51,710 bases of DNA from Vallitaleaceae bacterium (GTDB taxonomy: Bacteria > Bacillota > Clostridia > Lachnospirales > Vallitaleaceae): the NCBI GenBank assembly GCA_028277605.1, contig JANQFZ010000043.1:1-51710 (forward strand). Reading direction: 5' to 3'. The stretch's first letter is position 1. Every line of letters begins with the position of its first letter. The notes under the pieces were generated by a model. It did no database searches, was not told the origin of the DNA, and saw only the letters and a list, made by a program, of their open reading frames with translations. Made by a program: the position numbers and the translations under genes. Shown in pieces: positions 1 through 7,286 of the stretch.

Positions 1-43
1 CTACGCTAACAAAACCCTCTACTGCCGAAACATACCCCAACAC

Positions 44-74
44 GAAAAAAAGCCCCGACTTTTACGTCAGGACT
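44..74 (-). terminator. Intrinsic terminator in GC-richer left end
   Basis: A 9-bp stem (51-59 with 66-74, loop of 6) is followed on the minus strand by a run of seven T. It lies in a GC-richer island (1-137) and ends a minus-strand transcript. That transcript could be read-through from the VOC gene at 740 or an RNA starting between 140 and 310. A second small hairpin (about 110-127) lies upstream. Confidence 0.6.
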
Positions 75-137
75 ATTCCTACAACGCACTCCACATGCCT
101 TGAACAGACAAAAATGACGACCATTTTGCGTACTTAC

Positions 138-314
138 CCCTAGATGTAGGATTTATTTTTCAATTTTTTATCTTTATATTGTTTCTATTATATAAAAAGT
201 ATGGAATAATTTTATTATTTTTAAACAATACTCTAACTAATGTTCAAATTTTTTCTTATTAAATCAAAATTTGATTAATTACTTTAAATAATTATAGCAC
301 AATCAAAACTAGAT
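138..314. other. AT-rich intergenic stretch
   Basis: No open frame, RNA or repeat is recognisable here. Composition shifts sharply at about position 137: to the left the DNA is mixed or GC-richer, to the right it is strongly AT. A TATAAT-like hexamer on the minus strand near 190-196 lacks a good -35 element. Confidence 0.4.
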
Positions 315-740
315 TTACCGTATTGTTTGCTCTGTCATTAATCCCCACCTAAAACCAAATTTGTCAATAAACACAACCATGCAAGAACTATAAGTTGTAC
401 TACGTATTGGGTATATCGTCTGACTATCCTCTTTTAAAATATCATATGCCTTTTTTACTTCATCCTTTGTATCAAATATGACTGTAAGTGACAATGCAGT
501 ATTTTTTATCAATTCTACATCCATGTTATCACACATCATTATTCTTTGATTATCAATAAAAATCTCTGCATGATAAATATAGTTTAATTGTTCTAAGGTT
601 AGTTCCTTACTCCAATCACTTACATTAGCATCAGAATATCTTAAAACACATCCTATCCTTGCATTAAATGCCTTCCGATATAACATGATTGCCTCTTCAC
701 AGCAACCAGCAAAATTAAAATTTGGTGTAATAATAGGCAT
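315..740 (-). CDS. VOC family protein (PhnB-like)
   Basis: A 141-residue protein of the vicinal-oxygen-chelate (glyoxalase/bleomycin resistance) superfamily, closest in style to the PhnB / 3-demethylubiquinone methyltransferase-like branch. The N-terminus (ITPNFNFAGCCEEAIMLYRK) is the usual first strand and helix, in which the metal-binding His of other VOC enzymes is absent. The C-terminus ends in an FIDKFGFRWGLM-type strand. These proteins act as small cytosolic dimers of mostly unknown substrate, so no reaction is assigned. The start is supported by a strong GGAGGAG site seven bases upstream. It is monocistronic, with its own promoter at 774-802. It stands divergently against a truncated chemotaxis receptor. 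Confidence 0.8.
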   Translation of the reverse strand: MPIITPNFNFAGCCEEAIMLYRKAFNARIGCVLRYSDANVSDWSKELTLEQLNYIYHAEIFIDNQRIMMCDNMDVELIKNTALSLTVIFDTKDEVKKAYDILKEDSQTIYPIRSTTYSSCMVVFIDKFGFRWGLMTEQTIR

Positions 741-773
741 ATAATCTCCTCCTTTATCTTTCTCGTAAATGTT

Positions 774-802
774 ATTTTATATAATATTCTGCATAAAGTC
801 AA
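774..802 (-). promoter_or_regulatory. Promoter for the VOC gene
   Basis: TTGACT, a 17-bp spacer and TAAAAT on the minus strand, each hexamer matching 5 of 6 sigma-70/sigma-A consensus bases. It sits about 35 bases upstream of the VOC start and abuts the broken 5' end of the plus-strand receptor remnant. Confidence 0.7.
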
Positions 803-832
803 TCAAAATCGAGAGTCTTTAGACCTCTTGGT

Positions 833-1888
833 TTGTTAACAAGTCATATGTTAAAGGCAGGTAATGGAGACTTATCTGTAAGAACTAAGTTAAAATCAAA
901 AGACGAATTAGGTATACTTGCTGGTAGCTTTAATAAAATGCTGGGTAATATACAAGAGTTGTTAATGAAAACAAAATATTTATCAAATGAAGTAAGGGAT
1001 TCAAGTAGTGAGATTCAAACGACCATCAATACTGTAACCATAGGTAATAAAGAAGTCGCTAAGTCTATTGAAGAAATAGCTCAGGGGGCAACTTCCCAAG
1101 CGAAATCCAGTAGTGACTCAGTTGAAGCTATGAGCATCCTAGCTAACAAAATAGATGATGCTTCTACAGGACTAAAAACAACCATTAGATTAATTGAATC
1201 TATTATTGGTATGAGTGGTCGAAGTAAAGGAACAATCAAGTCACTTAAGGAGAGTTTTGGAGAAAATGTTGAAGCTACAAATGTTGTTAATGACAGTGTT
1301 CAATTACTAGCTGAAAAATCTTCCTCAATTAGTAGAATAATTGGTACGATACAAGATATCTCAGGTCAAACCAACTTACTTGCTCTAAATGCTGCTATAG
1401 TAGCAGCAAGAGCTGGAGAACAAGGAAAAAGCTTTGCTGTTGTTGCTGATGAAATCCGTAAGCTTGCTGAACAGTCATCTAAATCCTCTAAAGAGATTAA
1501 TAACATAATTTCTGATATAGTTGCTTTGGTTGATACGACAACTAAGACTATTTCAGGAACCAATAAGGCAATTAATAAGGTTAACGATTCAGTTGATGCA
1601 ACTCAGGAAATATTCAGTGAAATAAATAATGATGTAGATACTGTATCGGGTTTAATTACTGAACTGGGCAGTAAATTTAATGAAGTTAATCAAATTAAGG
1701 AGCAGGTATTAACTGAAATAGAAAGTATTTCAAGTGTTTCAGAAGAAACTGCTGCAGCAACAGAAGAGATCGCAGCTTCAGTTTATCAACAAACACAGAG
1801 TATTGAGGATATCAACGATAAAGTAGCTAAAAACAACAAAATAATGGATGGACTGAATGAGTCAATCGATGTGTTCAAGTTGGACTAG
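833..1888 (+). pseudogene. 5'-truncated methyl-accepting chemotaxis protein
   Basis: The frame begins inside a HAMP domain. Reading upstream of the TTG at 833 gives [18 protein letters not shown], a typical HAMP start, and homology ends near 815 with a stop at 794-796. The sensor domain and both transmembrane helices are missing. The rest is a full cytoplasmic signalling domain: coiled coil, methylation-helix-like stretches and the hairpin tip with NLLALNAAI. The tip reads [10 protein letters not shown], where receptors have AAIEAARAGE, so the first invariant Glu (Tsr E385 equivalent) is Val (codon gta for gaa). No ribosome binding site precedes the TTG. The DNA just upstream is the promoter of the divergent VOC gene. 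It is probably a decaying gene. A soluble MCP-like protein is possible but less likely. Confidence 0.75.
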
Positions 1889-1897
1889 CGCGTTCAA

Positions 1898-1926
1898 GGG
1901 TAAATAGTATTGTAGTCTATTTACCC
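1898..1926 (+). terminator. Hairpin after receptor remnant
   Basis: Perfect 10-bp inverted repeat (1898-1907 with 1917-1926, loop of 9) just after the receptor stop. There is no real T-tract on either strand, so termination may be weak. It also lies between the convergent receptor remnant and pyrC. Confidence 0.5.
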
Positions 1927-1982
1927 TACTATGTTTAACTGTCTTTTCGTAAAGATAATAAAAATGGAAACTCAAATATTCT

Positions 1983-3248
1983 TTAAACAGATTTACCATT
2001 AATAATGGTATTAACGATACAACCACTAACCTCTGTATCATTAAAAATGGAATATTTAGCTTTAGAAAGAAACTCTTTTGAATGGATAGTCGTTGATAGA
2101 TCAGGGTTAAATATGACTAAGTCAGCGTCTAAACCAACTGTAATTTTACCCTTATTAATGCCTAATATTTGTGCAGGCTTAGTTGACATTCTATCAATTA
2201 AAGTTTCTAGTGTTATAAAGCCTTTATCAACAAGATAGGTGTAGGCTAACGGAAAAGCAGTCTCAAACGATGGTATTCCAAAGGAAGCTAAATCATACTC
2301 AAGCCTTTTTGAATCAATGGTATTTGGTTGATGATCGGAACTAATAACATCTATGGTTCCATCTTTTATTCCTTTTATTATTTCTTCTATGTCTTCTTTC
2401 TTTCTTAGAGGTGGATTAAATTTTGCCATAGTATTATAATTCAATACATTCTTCTCATCCAAAATAAAATATTGTGGTGATGTTTCAGCTGTGATGACTG
2501 CTCCATTTTTCTTGGCTAATCGTATCAGCCTTACGGATTCACCGGTTGATACATGGGTGATATGCAAAGGTACATTAAACTCCATTGCAAGTAAGATGTT
2601 TCTAGTTAACATGATGGTTTCGGCTGATTTTGGAGCGCTTTTTAATCCAAGAAATGTTGAAATATATCCACCATTGACTCCACTATTATTGGAAATAGAT
2701 TTGTCCTCACAATGTGTAATAACAGGTAAATCAAACATACTTGCATATCTAAAAATTTTATACGCAACTGCATTATCCTGTATAGCTTTATCCCCATCTG
2801 ATATGGCAACAACGCCAGCAATCTGCATTTCGGCTATTTCTGCTAGCTCAATTCCCAGACACTCTTTTGTCATTGAGCCATAGGGATAGACATTGACGAT
2901 ACAATCTGATTTTGAACGAGATAATATATATTCAACCACTGTTTTATTGTCAATGACTGGTAAAGTATTCGGATTACATGTAATGGAAGTAAAACCACCC
3001 TTAGCTGCACTATTTCCAGCAGTAATTAGATTCTCTTTATATTCAAACCCCGGTTCTCCAATATCACAATGCATGTCCACTAAACCTGGTATAATAAGCA
3101 TGTTTTTTGCATCAATAATGTTGCAATTCTCAAGAGTAATATTGGTATCAATATCAAATATTTTTCCATTTTCTATCAGGATGTCCATATTGTAGATAGT
3201 TTTATCATGAGTAACAATAGTGCCGTTTTTTATTAATAACCGCTTCAT
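1983..3248 (-). CDS. pyrC: Dihydroorotase family protein, divergent active site
   Basis: A 421-residue type I dihydroorotase/amidohydrolase, the normal family length. The family reaction is cyclisation of carbamoyl-aspartate to dihydroorotate, the third pyrimidine step. Retained are H60, N94, D151, H179, H232, D305 and H306. Several hallmarks are changed. The HxH metal motif reads H60-C-D62. The substrate Arg of the HLREPG motif is Gly (DIGEPG). The usual PHH motif is SPQY, and DHAPH is DHQPN. It overlaps pyrB by four bases, implying translational coupling. It could be an inactive structural partner of the carbamoyltransferase, as known for PyrC' proteins, or an enzyme with another substrate. 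Confidence is high for the family and low for the dihydroorotase activity. Confidence 0.8.
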   Translation of the reverse strand: MKRLLIKNGTIVTHDKTIYNMDILIENGKIFDIDTNITLENCNIIDAKNMLIIPGLVDMHCDIGEPGFEYKENLITAGNSAAKGGFTSITCNPNTLPVIDNKTVVEYILSRSKSDCIVNVYPYGSMTKECLGIELAEIAEMQIAGVVAISDGDKAIQDNAVAYKIFRYASMFDLPVITHCEDKSISNNSGVNGGYISTFLGLKSAPKSAETIMLTRNILLAMEFNVPLHITHVSTGESVRLIRLAKKNGAVITAETSPQYFILDEKNVLNYNTMAKFNPPLRKKEDIEEIIKGIKDGTIDVISSDHQPNTIDSKRLEYDLASFGIPSFETAFPLAYTYLVDKGFITLETLIDRMSTKPAQILGINKGKITVGLDADLVIFNPDLSTTIHSKEFLSKAKYSIFNDTEVSGCIVNTIINGKSV

Positions 3249-4177
3249 AATGTTTTCACCCCACCCTCTGAAAGCAAATCTAATAAAGCCATCCTTACAG
3301 CAATGCCATTAATGAGCTGTCGATTGATAATAGAGCTTTCACCATCAATAACATCTGATGAAATCTCAATCCCTCTATTTATAGGGCCAGGATGCATAAC
3401 AATAACATCTTCTTTAGCGTATTTTAAGCGATCATTATCTAATTTATAAAGTCTCTTATATTCATTTAAGGATGGTAATAAGTTATTCTCCTGACGTTCA
3501 CTCTGAATTTTTAAGGTCATGACAACATCTGCATCTATCAGTGCTTCAGAAATAGTATAGTAGACGTTGACTTTCATGTTCTCTAATCCTCTAGGAATAA
3601 GTGTTGGCGGACCTGCTATACTTACTTTTGCCCCCAGCTTTAATAAGGCATAAATATTACTTCTTGCTACTCTGTTATGCATAATATCACCAATAATGGA
3701 GACATTTAGACCTTTGAACTTCTTTTTAGTCTCCAATATGGTTAACAAATCAATTAAAGCTTGGCTCGGATTTTCATTTCTGCCATCACCAGCATTAATA
3801 ACAGATGCCTTTACATACTGTGATAGATGATGAGGACCACCAGCTATTGGATGCCTTATAACTATAAAGTCCACACCCATTTGATCAATATTTTTACCAA
3901 TATCCTTTAAGGATTCCCCCCTATTGAATTGTGTTGATGTAGTTAAGTGAACAACCTTAGCACTTAGGTTTTGTGCTGCGATCTCAAATGCAAACTTTGA
4001 TCTTGAACTTTCCTCAAAATAAAGAGTTGCAACGGTTTTCCCTTGAAGTTTTGGAGAAGATTTTCCCTTACAGGATGAAAGGATATATTTCATCTTTGTA
4101 GCTGTATTGAGAATATAATGTATTTCATTTGCCTCTAATGATTTTAAATCCAAAAAGTGCTTTCTTGCATATGGCAT
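3245..4177 (-). CDS. pyrB: Aspartate carbamoyltransferase family protein, divergent active site
   Basis: A 310-residue carbamoyltransferase with both ATCase lobes. The family transfers a carbamoyl group to aspartate, the first committed pyrimidine step. Retained are S57 and R59 in the phosphate loop, R108 (VIRHP), Q139, R169 (NRVARSN) and the HPGPINRG loop. Changed relative to the E. coli enzyme are STRTR to SSRSK (57-61), Lys84 to R86, catalytic His134 to N136 (ENPSQ for QHPTQ) and Arg229 to K223 (LKIQSER). AGGAGG lies nine bases before the ATG. It has its own promoter, about 60 bases upstream, and is coupled to pyrC by an ATGA overlap. The fold is certain. ATCase activity needs testing, because several substrate contacts are altered. 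Confidence 0.8.
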   Translation of the reverse strand: MPYARKHFLDLKSLEANEIHYILNTATKMKYILSSCKGKSSPKLQGKTVATLYFEESSRSKFAFEIAAQNLSAKVVHLTTSTQFNRGESLKDIGKNIDQMGVDFIVIRHPIAGGPHHLSQYVKASVINAGDGRNENPSQALIDLLTILETKKKFKGLNVSIIGDIMHNRVARSNIYALLKLGAKVSIAGPPTLIPRGLENMKVNVYYTISEALIDADVVMTLKIQSERQENNLLPSLNEYKRLYKLDNDRLKYAKEDVIVMHPGPINRGIEISSDVIDGESSIINRQLINGIAVRMALLDLLSEGGVKTL

Positions 4178-4236
4178 ACCATATTCCTCCTAAAAGGTAT
4201 AGTGATAAAAACTCCTATTGTCATGTTAATAGTCTT

Positions 4237-4264
4237 ATTCTACCACGGTTTAAATTAATCTAAA
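4237..4264 (-). promoter_or_regulatory. Promoter for pyrB-pyrC
   Basis: TTTAGA, a 16-bp spacer and TAGAAT with an extended TGG, on the minus strand about 60 bases before pyrB. No PyrR-type attenuator follows it, so pyrBC seems independent of the attenuator in front of pyrR. Confidence 0.55.
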
Positions 4265-4272
4265 AGAAAAAG

Positions 4273-4317
4273 TTGCAAAAGACAATCAAATTTAAATCCT
4301 AATTATCACTCAAAGAC
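4273..4317 (+). repeat. Inverted repeat, left copy
   Basis: A 45-bp sequence whose reverse complement recurs, imperfectly, at 4887-4932. The inner 14 bp (TTATCACTCAAAGA) are identical. The outer part shares the CAAAAGACA and TCAAA blocks. The two copies flank the 170-codon gene between uraA and pyrB. No target-site duplication is obvious. Confidence 0.6.
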
Positions 4318-4335
4318 TAGTTATGCAATTACATT

Positions 4336-4848
4336 TTAACTATGAATAGGTAAGCAGAAAATCCTTTGGATATGTATCATGTTTTTATTCTCTATATTGG
4401 CGGACTTCAATAATAGAACGGTATCAGCTCCTGATACTGTACCTGCAATACCAACTATTTCTTCACCCTCTGTCAGAACACCATCCTCAACTAATAAAGT
4501 TGCCATTTCAATGATGACTTTTACGCCCTCTGAAAAGTATCTAAAACTATTTGAAATTTCCTCATTTAAGTATTTTGTACATGGATATGCTTGTATACCT
4601 GCCTCTTCTAATACTTTAGTTTTTTCCTTATCTTGAGTCCAACCAAAGGTACCTATTCCTACAGTCATGATCTCAATCTCTGTTTCCTTAAAAATGTCCA
4701 AAGCTAATAGTGCTGAATCTCCCATAGTAGATGCAACTAGAATTTTCTTGACACCATGTTCTAAGACCTTATCTTTTGCAATCCTTAGTGCTTCTTTCGT
4801 ATTTTCTTTACCTGCTTTTTCAAAATAAACTACTTTTTCTATAAACAT
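4336..4848 (-). CDS. Stand-alone pyruvate-kinase alpha/beta-like protein
   Basis: A 170-residue protein made only of a pyruvate-kinase C-terminal-like domain (the COG1751-type family, from memory about 180-190 residues). Family-typical segments are FIEKVVYFEKAGKENT at the start, KKILVASTMGDSALLAL (residues 34-50) and GIAGTVSGADTVLLLKSAN near the end. In pyruvate kinase this domain binds allosteric effectors. The free-standing proteins have no established role. It has its own extended -10 promoter and is flanked by an inverted repeat, between uraA and pyrB where Bacillus has nothing. The middle (residues 65-90) is shorter than I expect, so a small internal deletion is possible. Confidence 0.7.
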   Translation of the reverse strand: MFIEKVVYFEKAGKENTKEALRIAKDKVLEHGVKKILVASTMGDSALLALDIFKETEIEIMTVGIGTFGWTQDKEKTKVLEEAGIQAYPCTKYLNEEISNSFRYFSEGVKVIIEMATLLVEDGVLTEGEEIVGIAGTVSGADTVLLLKSANIENKNMIHIQRIFCLPIHS

Positions 4849-4886
4849 TCTTTACTCCTTTCTCAATCTTCATTTCTATACATTGA

Positions 4887-4932
4887 TCTTTGAGTGATAA
4901 CCCTATTGCAAAAAGTTTGATGTCTTTTGAAC
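4887..4932 (-). repeat. Inverted repeat, right copy
   Basis: Reverse-complement partner of 4273-4317, with 14 bp identical at the inner edge and partial identity over the full 46 bp. It overlaps the 5' leader of the pyruvate-kinase-like gene. Confidence 0.6.
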
Positions 4933-4965
4933 TATAATAACGGAACTTATTGCATATAATTATCA

Positions 4966-4994
4966 ATTATACCAAATATTATGCTGTCATTGAA
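4966..4994 (-). promoter_or_regulatory. Promoter for the pyruvate-kinase-like gene
   Basis: Perfect TATAAT with extended TGG and a weak -35 (TTCAAT) at 17 bp, on the minus strand. It lies outside the right inverted repeat, about 120 bases upstream of the start. The rest of the 4849-5159 gap holds the right repeat and the uraA terminator. Confidence 0.5.
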
Positions 4995-5084
4995 CCACTT
5001 GATTAGTACAATCAATACAATATATGTAATCAAAATATAGATAATACTAGTTTTAATTATCAGGAGATATTATCTTCAAAAATC

Positions 5085-5129
5085 AACGTGGGTTACCTAT
5101 TACCATAGAGATAATAAGTAACCCACGTT
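5085..5129 (-). terminator. Terminator of pyrR-uraA
   Basis: Perfect 12-bp stem (5085-5096 with 5118-5129). The 21-base loop can pair further (CTATTA with TAATA). A short T-run follows on the minus strand. It separates uraA from the downstream genes and argues that pyrBC is not simply read through from the pyrR promoter. Confidence 0.7.
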
Positions 5130-5159
5130 ATAAGTGCACTTTATCAATTAAGTTTGAAT

Positions 5160-6446
5160 TTAGATTTCTTTTGGCAGTATTACGTTTAATAATACACCAA
5201 CAAATGCTGCAATAGCAAGACCAGAAAGTGTTAAATTATTTCCTAATGGAAAAGAATTAACACCTATCCCAAGCACTAGTATAACAGCAGATATTAATAG
5301 ATTTCTACTATGTCCAAAATCTAATTTGGCATTAATGAGTATTCTTACTCCGACACTGGCAATCATACCAAATAGAACAATACTGATACCTCCCATAACT
5401 GGACCGGGAATAGTACGAATCACTGCACCGAATTTTCCTATTAAGCTCAATACAATGGCTATACAAGCTGCAAGCCTTAATATAGCAGGACTATAAACCT
5501 TTGTAACAGCTAGAACGCCTGTATTTTCACTGTAAGTCGTGTTTGCTGGTGCTCCAAAAAAACCAGCAAATATAGTTGCAATACCATCTCCTAGCATGGT
5601 TCTATGAATACCAGGATCTTTTAGAAAATTCTTACCTACTACAGCGCCATTAGTTGTGATATCTCCAATATGTTCAATAAAAACAACTAATGCAATTGGA
5701 GCTATAGCTAGAATATTAGATAATGAAAAAGCGGGCGCTGCAACCACTTGGTCTATGATATGAGAATCCGTAAAAGAAAACCATGAAGCTTTAGCAATAG
5801 CTGTTGTATCAACTAACCCAAATGGAATAGCAACAATATAACCAATAACAACCGATACTAAAATCGGAACAAGTTTAAAAAATCCTTTTGAAAATATAGA
5901 AACAATTATCATAGTTAATAAAACAATGGTGGCTACTATAGTTGAGTCCCAGCTAAAAGCACCATTTGGTCCCGTAAAGAAAGCGTTATTTGTAGCTACT
6001 GGGCATAGTCTTAAGCCAATTACCATAATAATAGGACCTGTGACAATAGGTGGAAATAGTGACTGAATTTTTTCAACTCCAACTAAGTAGATAATAAGCG
6101 CTACAACCACATACACAATACCAGCCGCTATAATACCGCCTTTAACCGCAGATAGATTTTCAAGATAGCTTCCCCACATCTGAGGGGATTTCAAAACATC
6201 AGTTTCCAATGTATTAGGATTAAGTGTTACTGCTATTGCACCTATAAAGGCAAAACTAGACCCAAGAAAAACAGGTACTTTACCTTTACTACATAAATGA
6301 AACAGAAGTGTGCCAACACCAGCTGCAAATAAAGCAATAGCTGGATCTAAGCCAGTTAAAAATGGTACAAGAACCGTTGCGCCAAACATAGCAAGAACAT
6401 GTTGAAAACCTAGAATAAACTTTTTTCCTGTTGAAACATTATCCAT
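5160..6446 (-). CDS. uraA: Uracil permease (NCS2 family)
   Basis: A 428-residue NCS2 nucleobase:cation symporter that imports uracil across the membrane. The sequence is a chain of about 14 hydrophobic segments. It begins with the family start FILGFQHVLAMFGATVLVP and has the transport motif region FIEHIGD (about residue 258) followed by NTTYSENTGV, the usual substrate-site helices. AGGAGG precedes the ATG. It follows pyrR, as pyrP does in Bacillus, and shares the pyrR leader. No second PyrR-binding loop is visible in the 89-bp pyrR-uraA gap. A strong terminator follows. Uracil is the most likely substrate, although xanthine cannot be excluded by sequence alone. Confidence 0.9.
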   Translation of the reverse strand: MDNVSTGKKFILGFQHVLAMFGATVLVPFLTGLDPAIALFAAGVGTLLFHLCSKGKVPVFLGSSFAFIGAIAVTLNPNTLETDVLKSPQMWGSYLENLSAVKGGIIAAGIVYVVVALIIYLVGVEKIQSLFPPIVTGPIIMVIGLRLCPVATNNAFFTGPNGAFSWDSTIVATIVLLTMIIVSIFSKGFFKLVPILVSVVIGYIVAIPFGLVDTTAIAKASWFSFTDSHIIDQVVAAPAFSLSNILAIAPIALVVFIEHIGDITTNGAVVGKNFLKDPGIHRTMLGDGIATIFAGFFGAPANTTYSENTGVLAVTKVYSPAILRLAACIAIVLSLIGKFGAVIRTIPGPVMGGISIVLFGMIASVGVRILINAKLDFGHSRNLLISAVILVLGIGVNSFPLGNNLTLSGLAIAAFVGVLLNVILPKEI

Positions 6447-6535
6447 AATTAATCCTCCTAGTTATGACTCTTTTATAAGATGGTTATAAGTGAATTGAGT
6501 TGCCTAGTATAAAGTTAAAAGTCTGTCCAAGTATA

Positions 6536-7078
6536 TTAGCTTTCTTCAGAATCTATTATAAGGACACGGTCTTCTTTATCAATTTCTGTTAGATGTACAT
6601 GTACGATTTCTTTGCTGGATGTAGGAACATTTTTACCAACATAATCCGGTCTTAATGGTAATTCTCTATGTCCTCTATCTACTAAAACTGCAAATTGTAT
6701 TTTTTTTGGTCTGCCAATATCAATGACTGCATCTAGTGCAGCCCGACATGTTCGACCTGTATAGATGACATCATCAACAAGCACAACCGTTTTATTCTCT
6801 ACAGAAATGTCAATGGTGTTTTGAACAATTGGCTGCTTGCTTTTCTTTATTAAATCGTCTCTATAAAAAGTAATATCTATCATGCTAACAGGTATATCTA
6901 TATTTTCAATCTGTTTAATTTTTTGCGCTATTCTATTAGCTAACGGTATACCCCTTGTCTTTATACCTAGAATAACCACGTCATCTACACCCTTGTTTTT
7001 TTCAATTATTTCATAAGAAATCCTAGTTAGTGCTCGTCCAATTGCTTTATCATCTAACAGTATTTTCATATATTTCAC
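6536..7078 (-). CDS. pyrR: PyrR: pyr RNA-binding attenuator / uracil phosphoribosyltransferase
   Basis: A 180-residue bifunctional regulator, the normal length. It binds UMP/UTP and pyr leader RNA to favour termination, and has uracil phosphoribosyltransferase activity. The PRPP-binding motif is clear ([20 protein letters not shown], about residues 97-116), as is the downstream [17 protein letters not shown] stretch involved in RNA and dimer contacts. GAGGTG lies seven bases before the first ATG. An attenuator with a near-consensus PyrR-binding loop lies directly upstream, so the gene is probably autoregulated. It is followed by uraA. Confidence 0.95.
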   Translation of the reverse strand: MKYMKILLDDKAIGRALTRISYEIIEKNKGVDDVVILGIKTRGIPLANRIAQKIKQIENIDIPVSMIDITFYRDDLIKKSKQPIVQNTIDISVENKTVVLVDDVIYTGRTCRAALDAVIDIGRPKKIQFAVLVDRGHRELPLRPDYVGKNVPTSSKEIVHVHLTEIDKEDRVLIIDSEES

Positions 7079-7098
7079 CTCACTTATAAATTAGCAAT

Positions 7099-7195
7099 AA
7101 AAAAAGCCTCTTGTACTAAAGAAGCTCTAGACATACTTAGTCTGTATGTATTTTACCTAACCTCTTATTAGCATCTCTGTACTATTTTAAAGAAA
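7099..7195 (-). promoter_or_regulatory. PyrR-type attenuator leader of pyrR-uraA
   Basis: On the minus strand the leader carries AGTACAGAGATGCT (7170-7183), matching 12 of 14 bases of the Bacillus PyrR-binding loop as I remember it (AGTCCAGAGAGGCT). An ACATAC/GTATGT hairpin follows. Then comes a terminator with an 8-bp stem (7105-7112 with 7119-7126) and a run of seven T ending 20 bases before pyrR. The expected behaviour is that PyrR bound to UMP stabilises the anti-antiterminator and stops transcription when pyrimidines are plentiful. Confidence 0.8.
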
Positions 7196-7223
7196 TTAAT
7201 CCTTATTAATTTTTTCATTGATT

Positions 7224-7252
7224 AATGTACCATAAATAATTCTTAAAGTCTA
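7224..7252 (-). promoter_or_regulatory. Promoter for pyrR-uraA
   Basis: TAGACT, a 17-bp spacer and TACATT with extended TGG on the minus strand, placing the start of the RNA just before the attenuator. Its -35 overlaps an 8-of-9-pair hairpin (7250-7278) that follows rluD and lacks a T-tract. Confidence 0.5.
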
Positions 7253-7286
7253 GTACTATTTTTTGAGCCTAGTATTAGTTATCAGT

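Noticed and set aside
1366..1563. Minus-strand frame of 65 codons within the receptor remnant
   Set aside because: It is the antisense of a conserved signalling domain, has no ribosome binding site and resembles no known protein.
2491..3195. Plus-strand frames of 130 and 100 codons opposite pyrC
   Set aside because: Antisense shadows of a conserved coding sequence; no ribosome binding site or promoter supports them.
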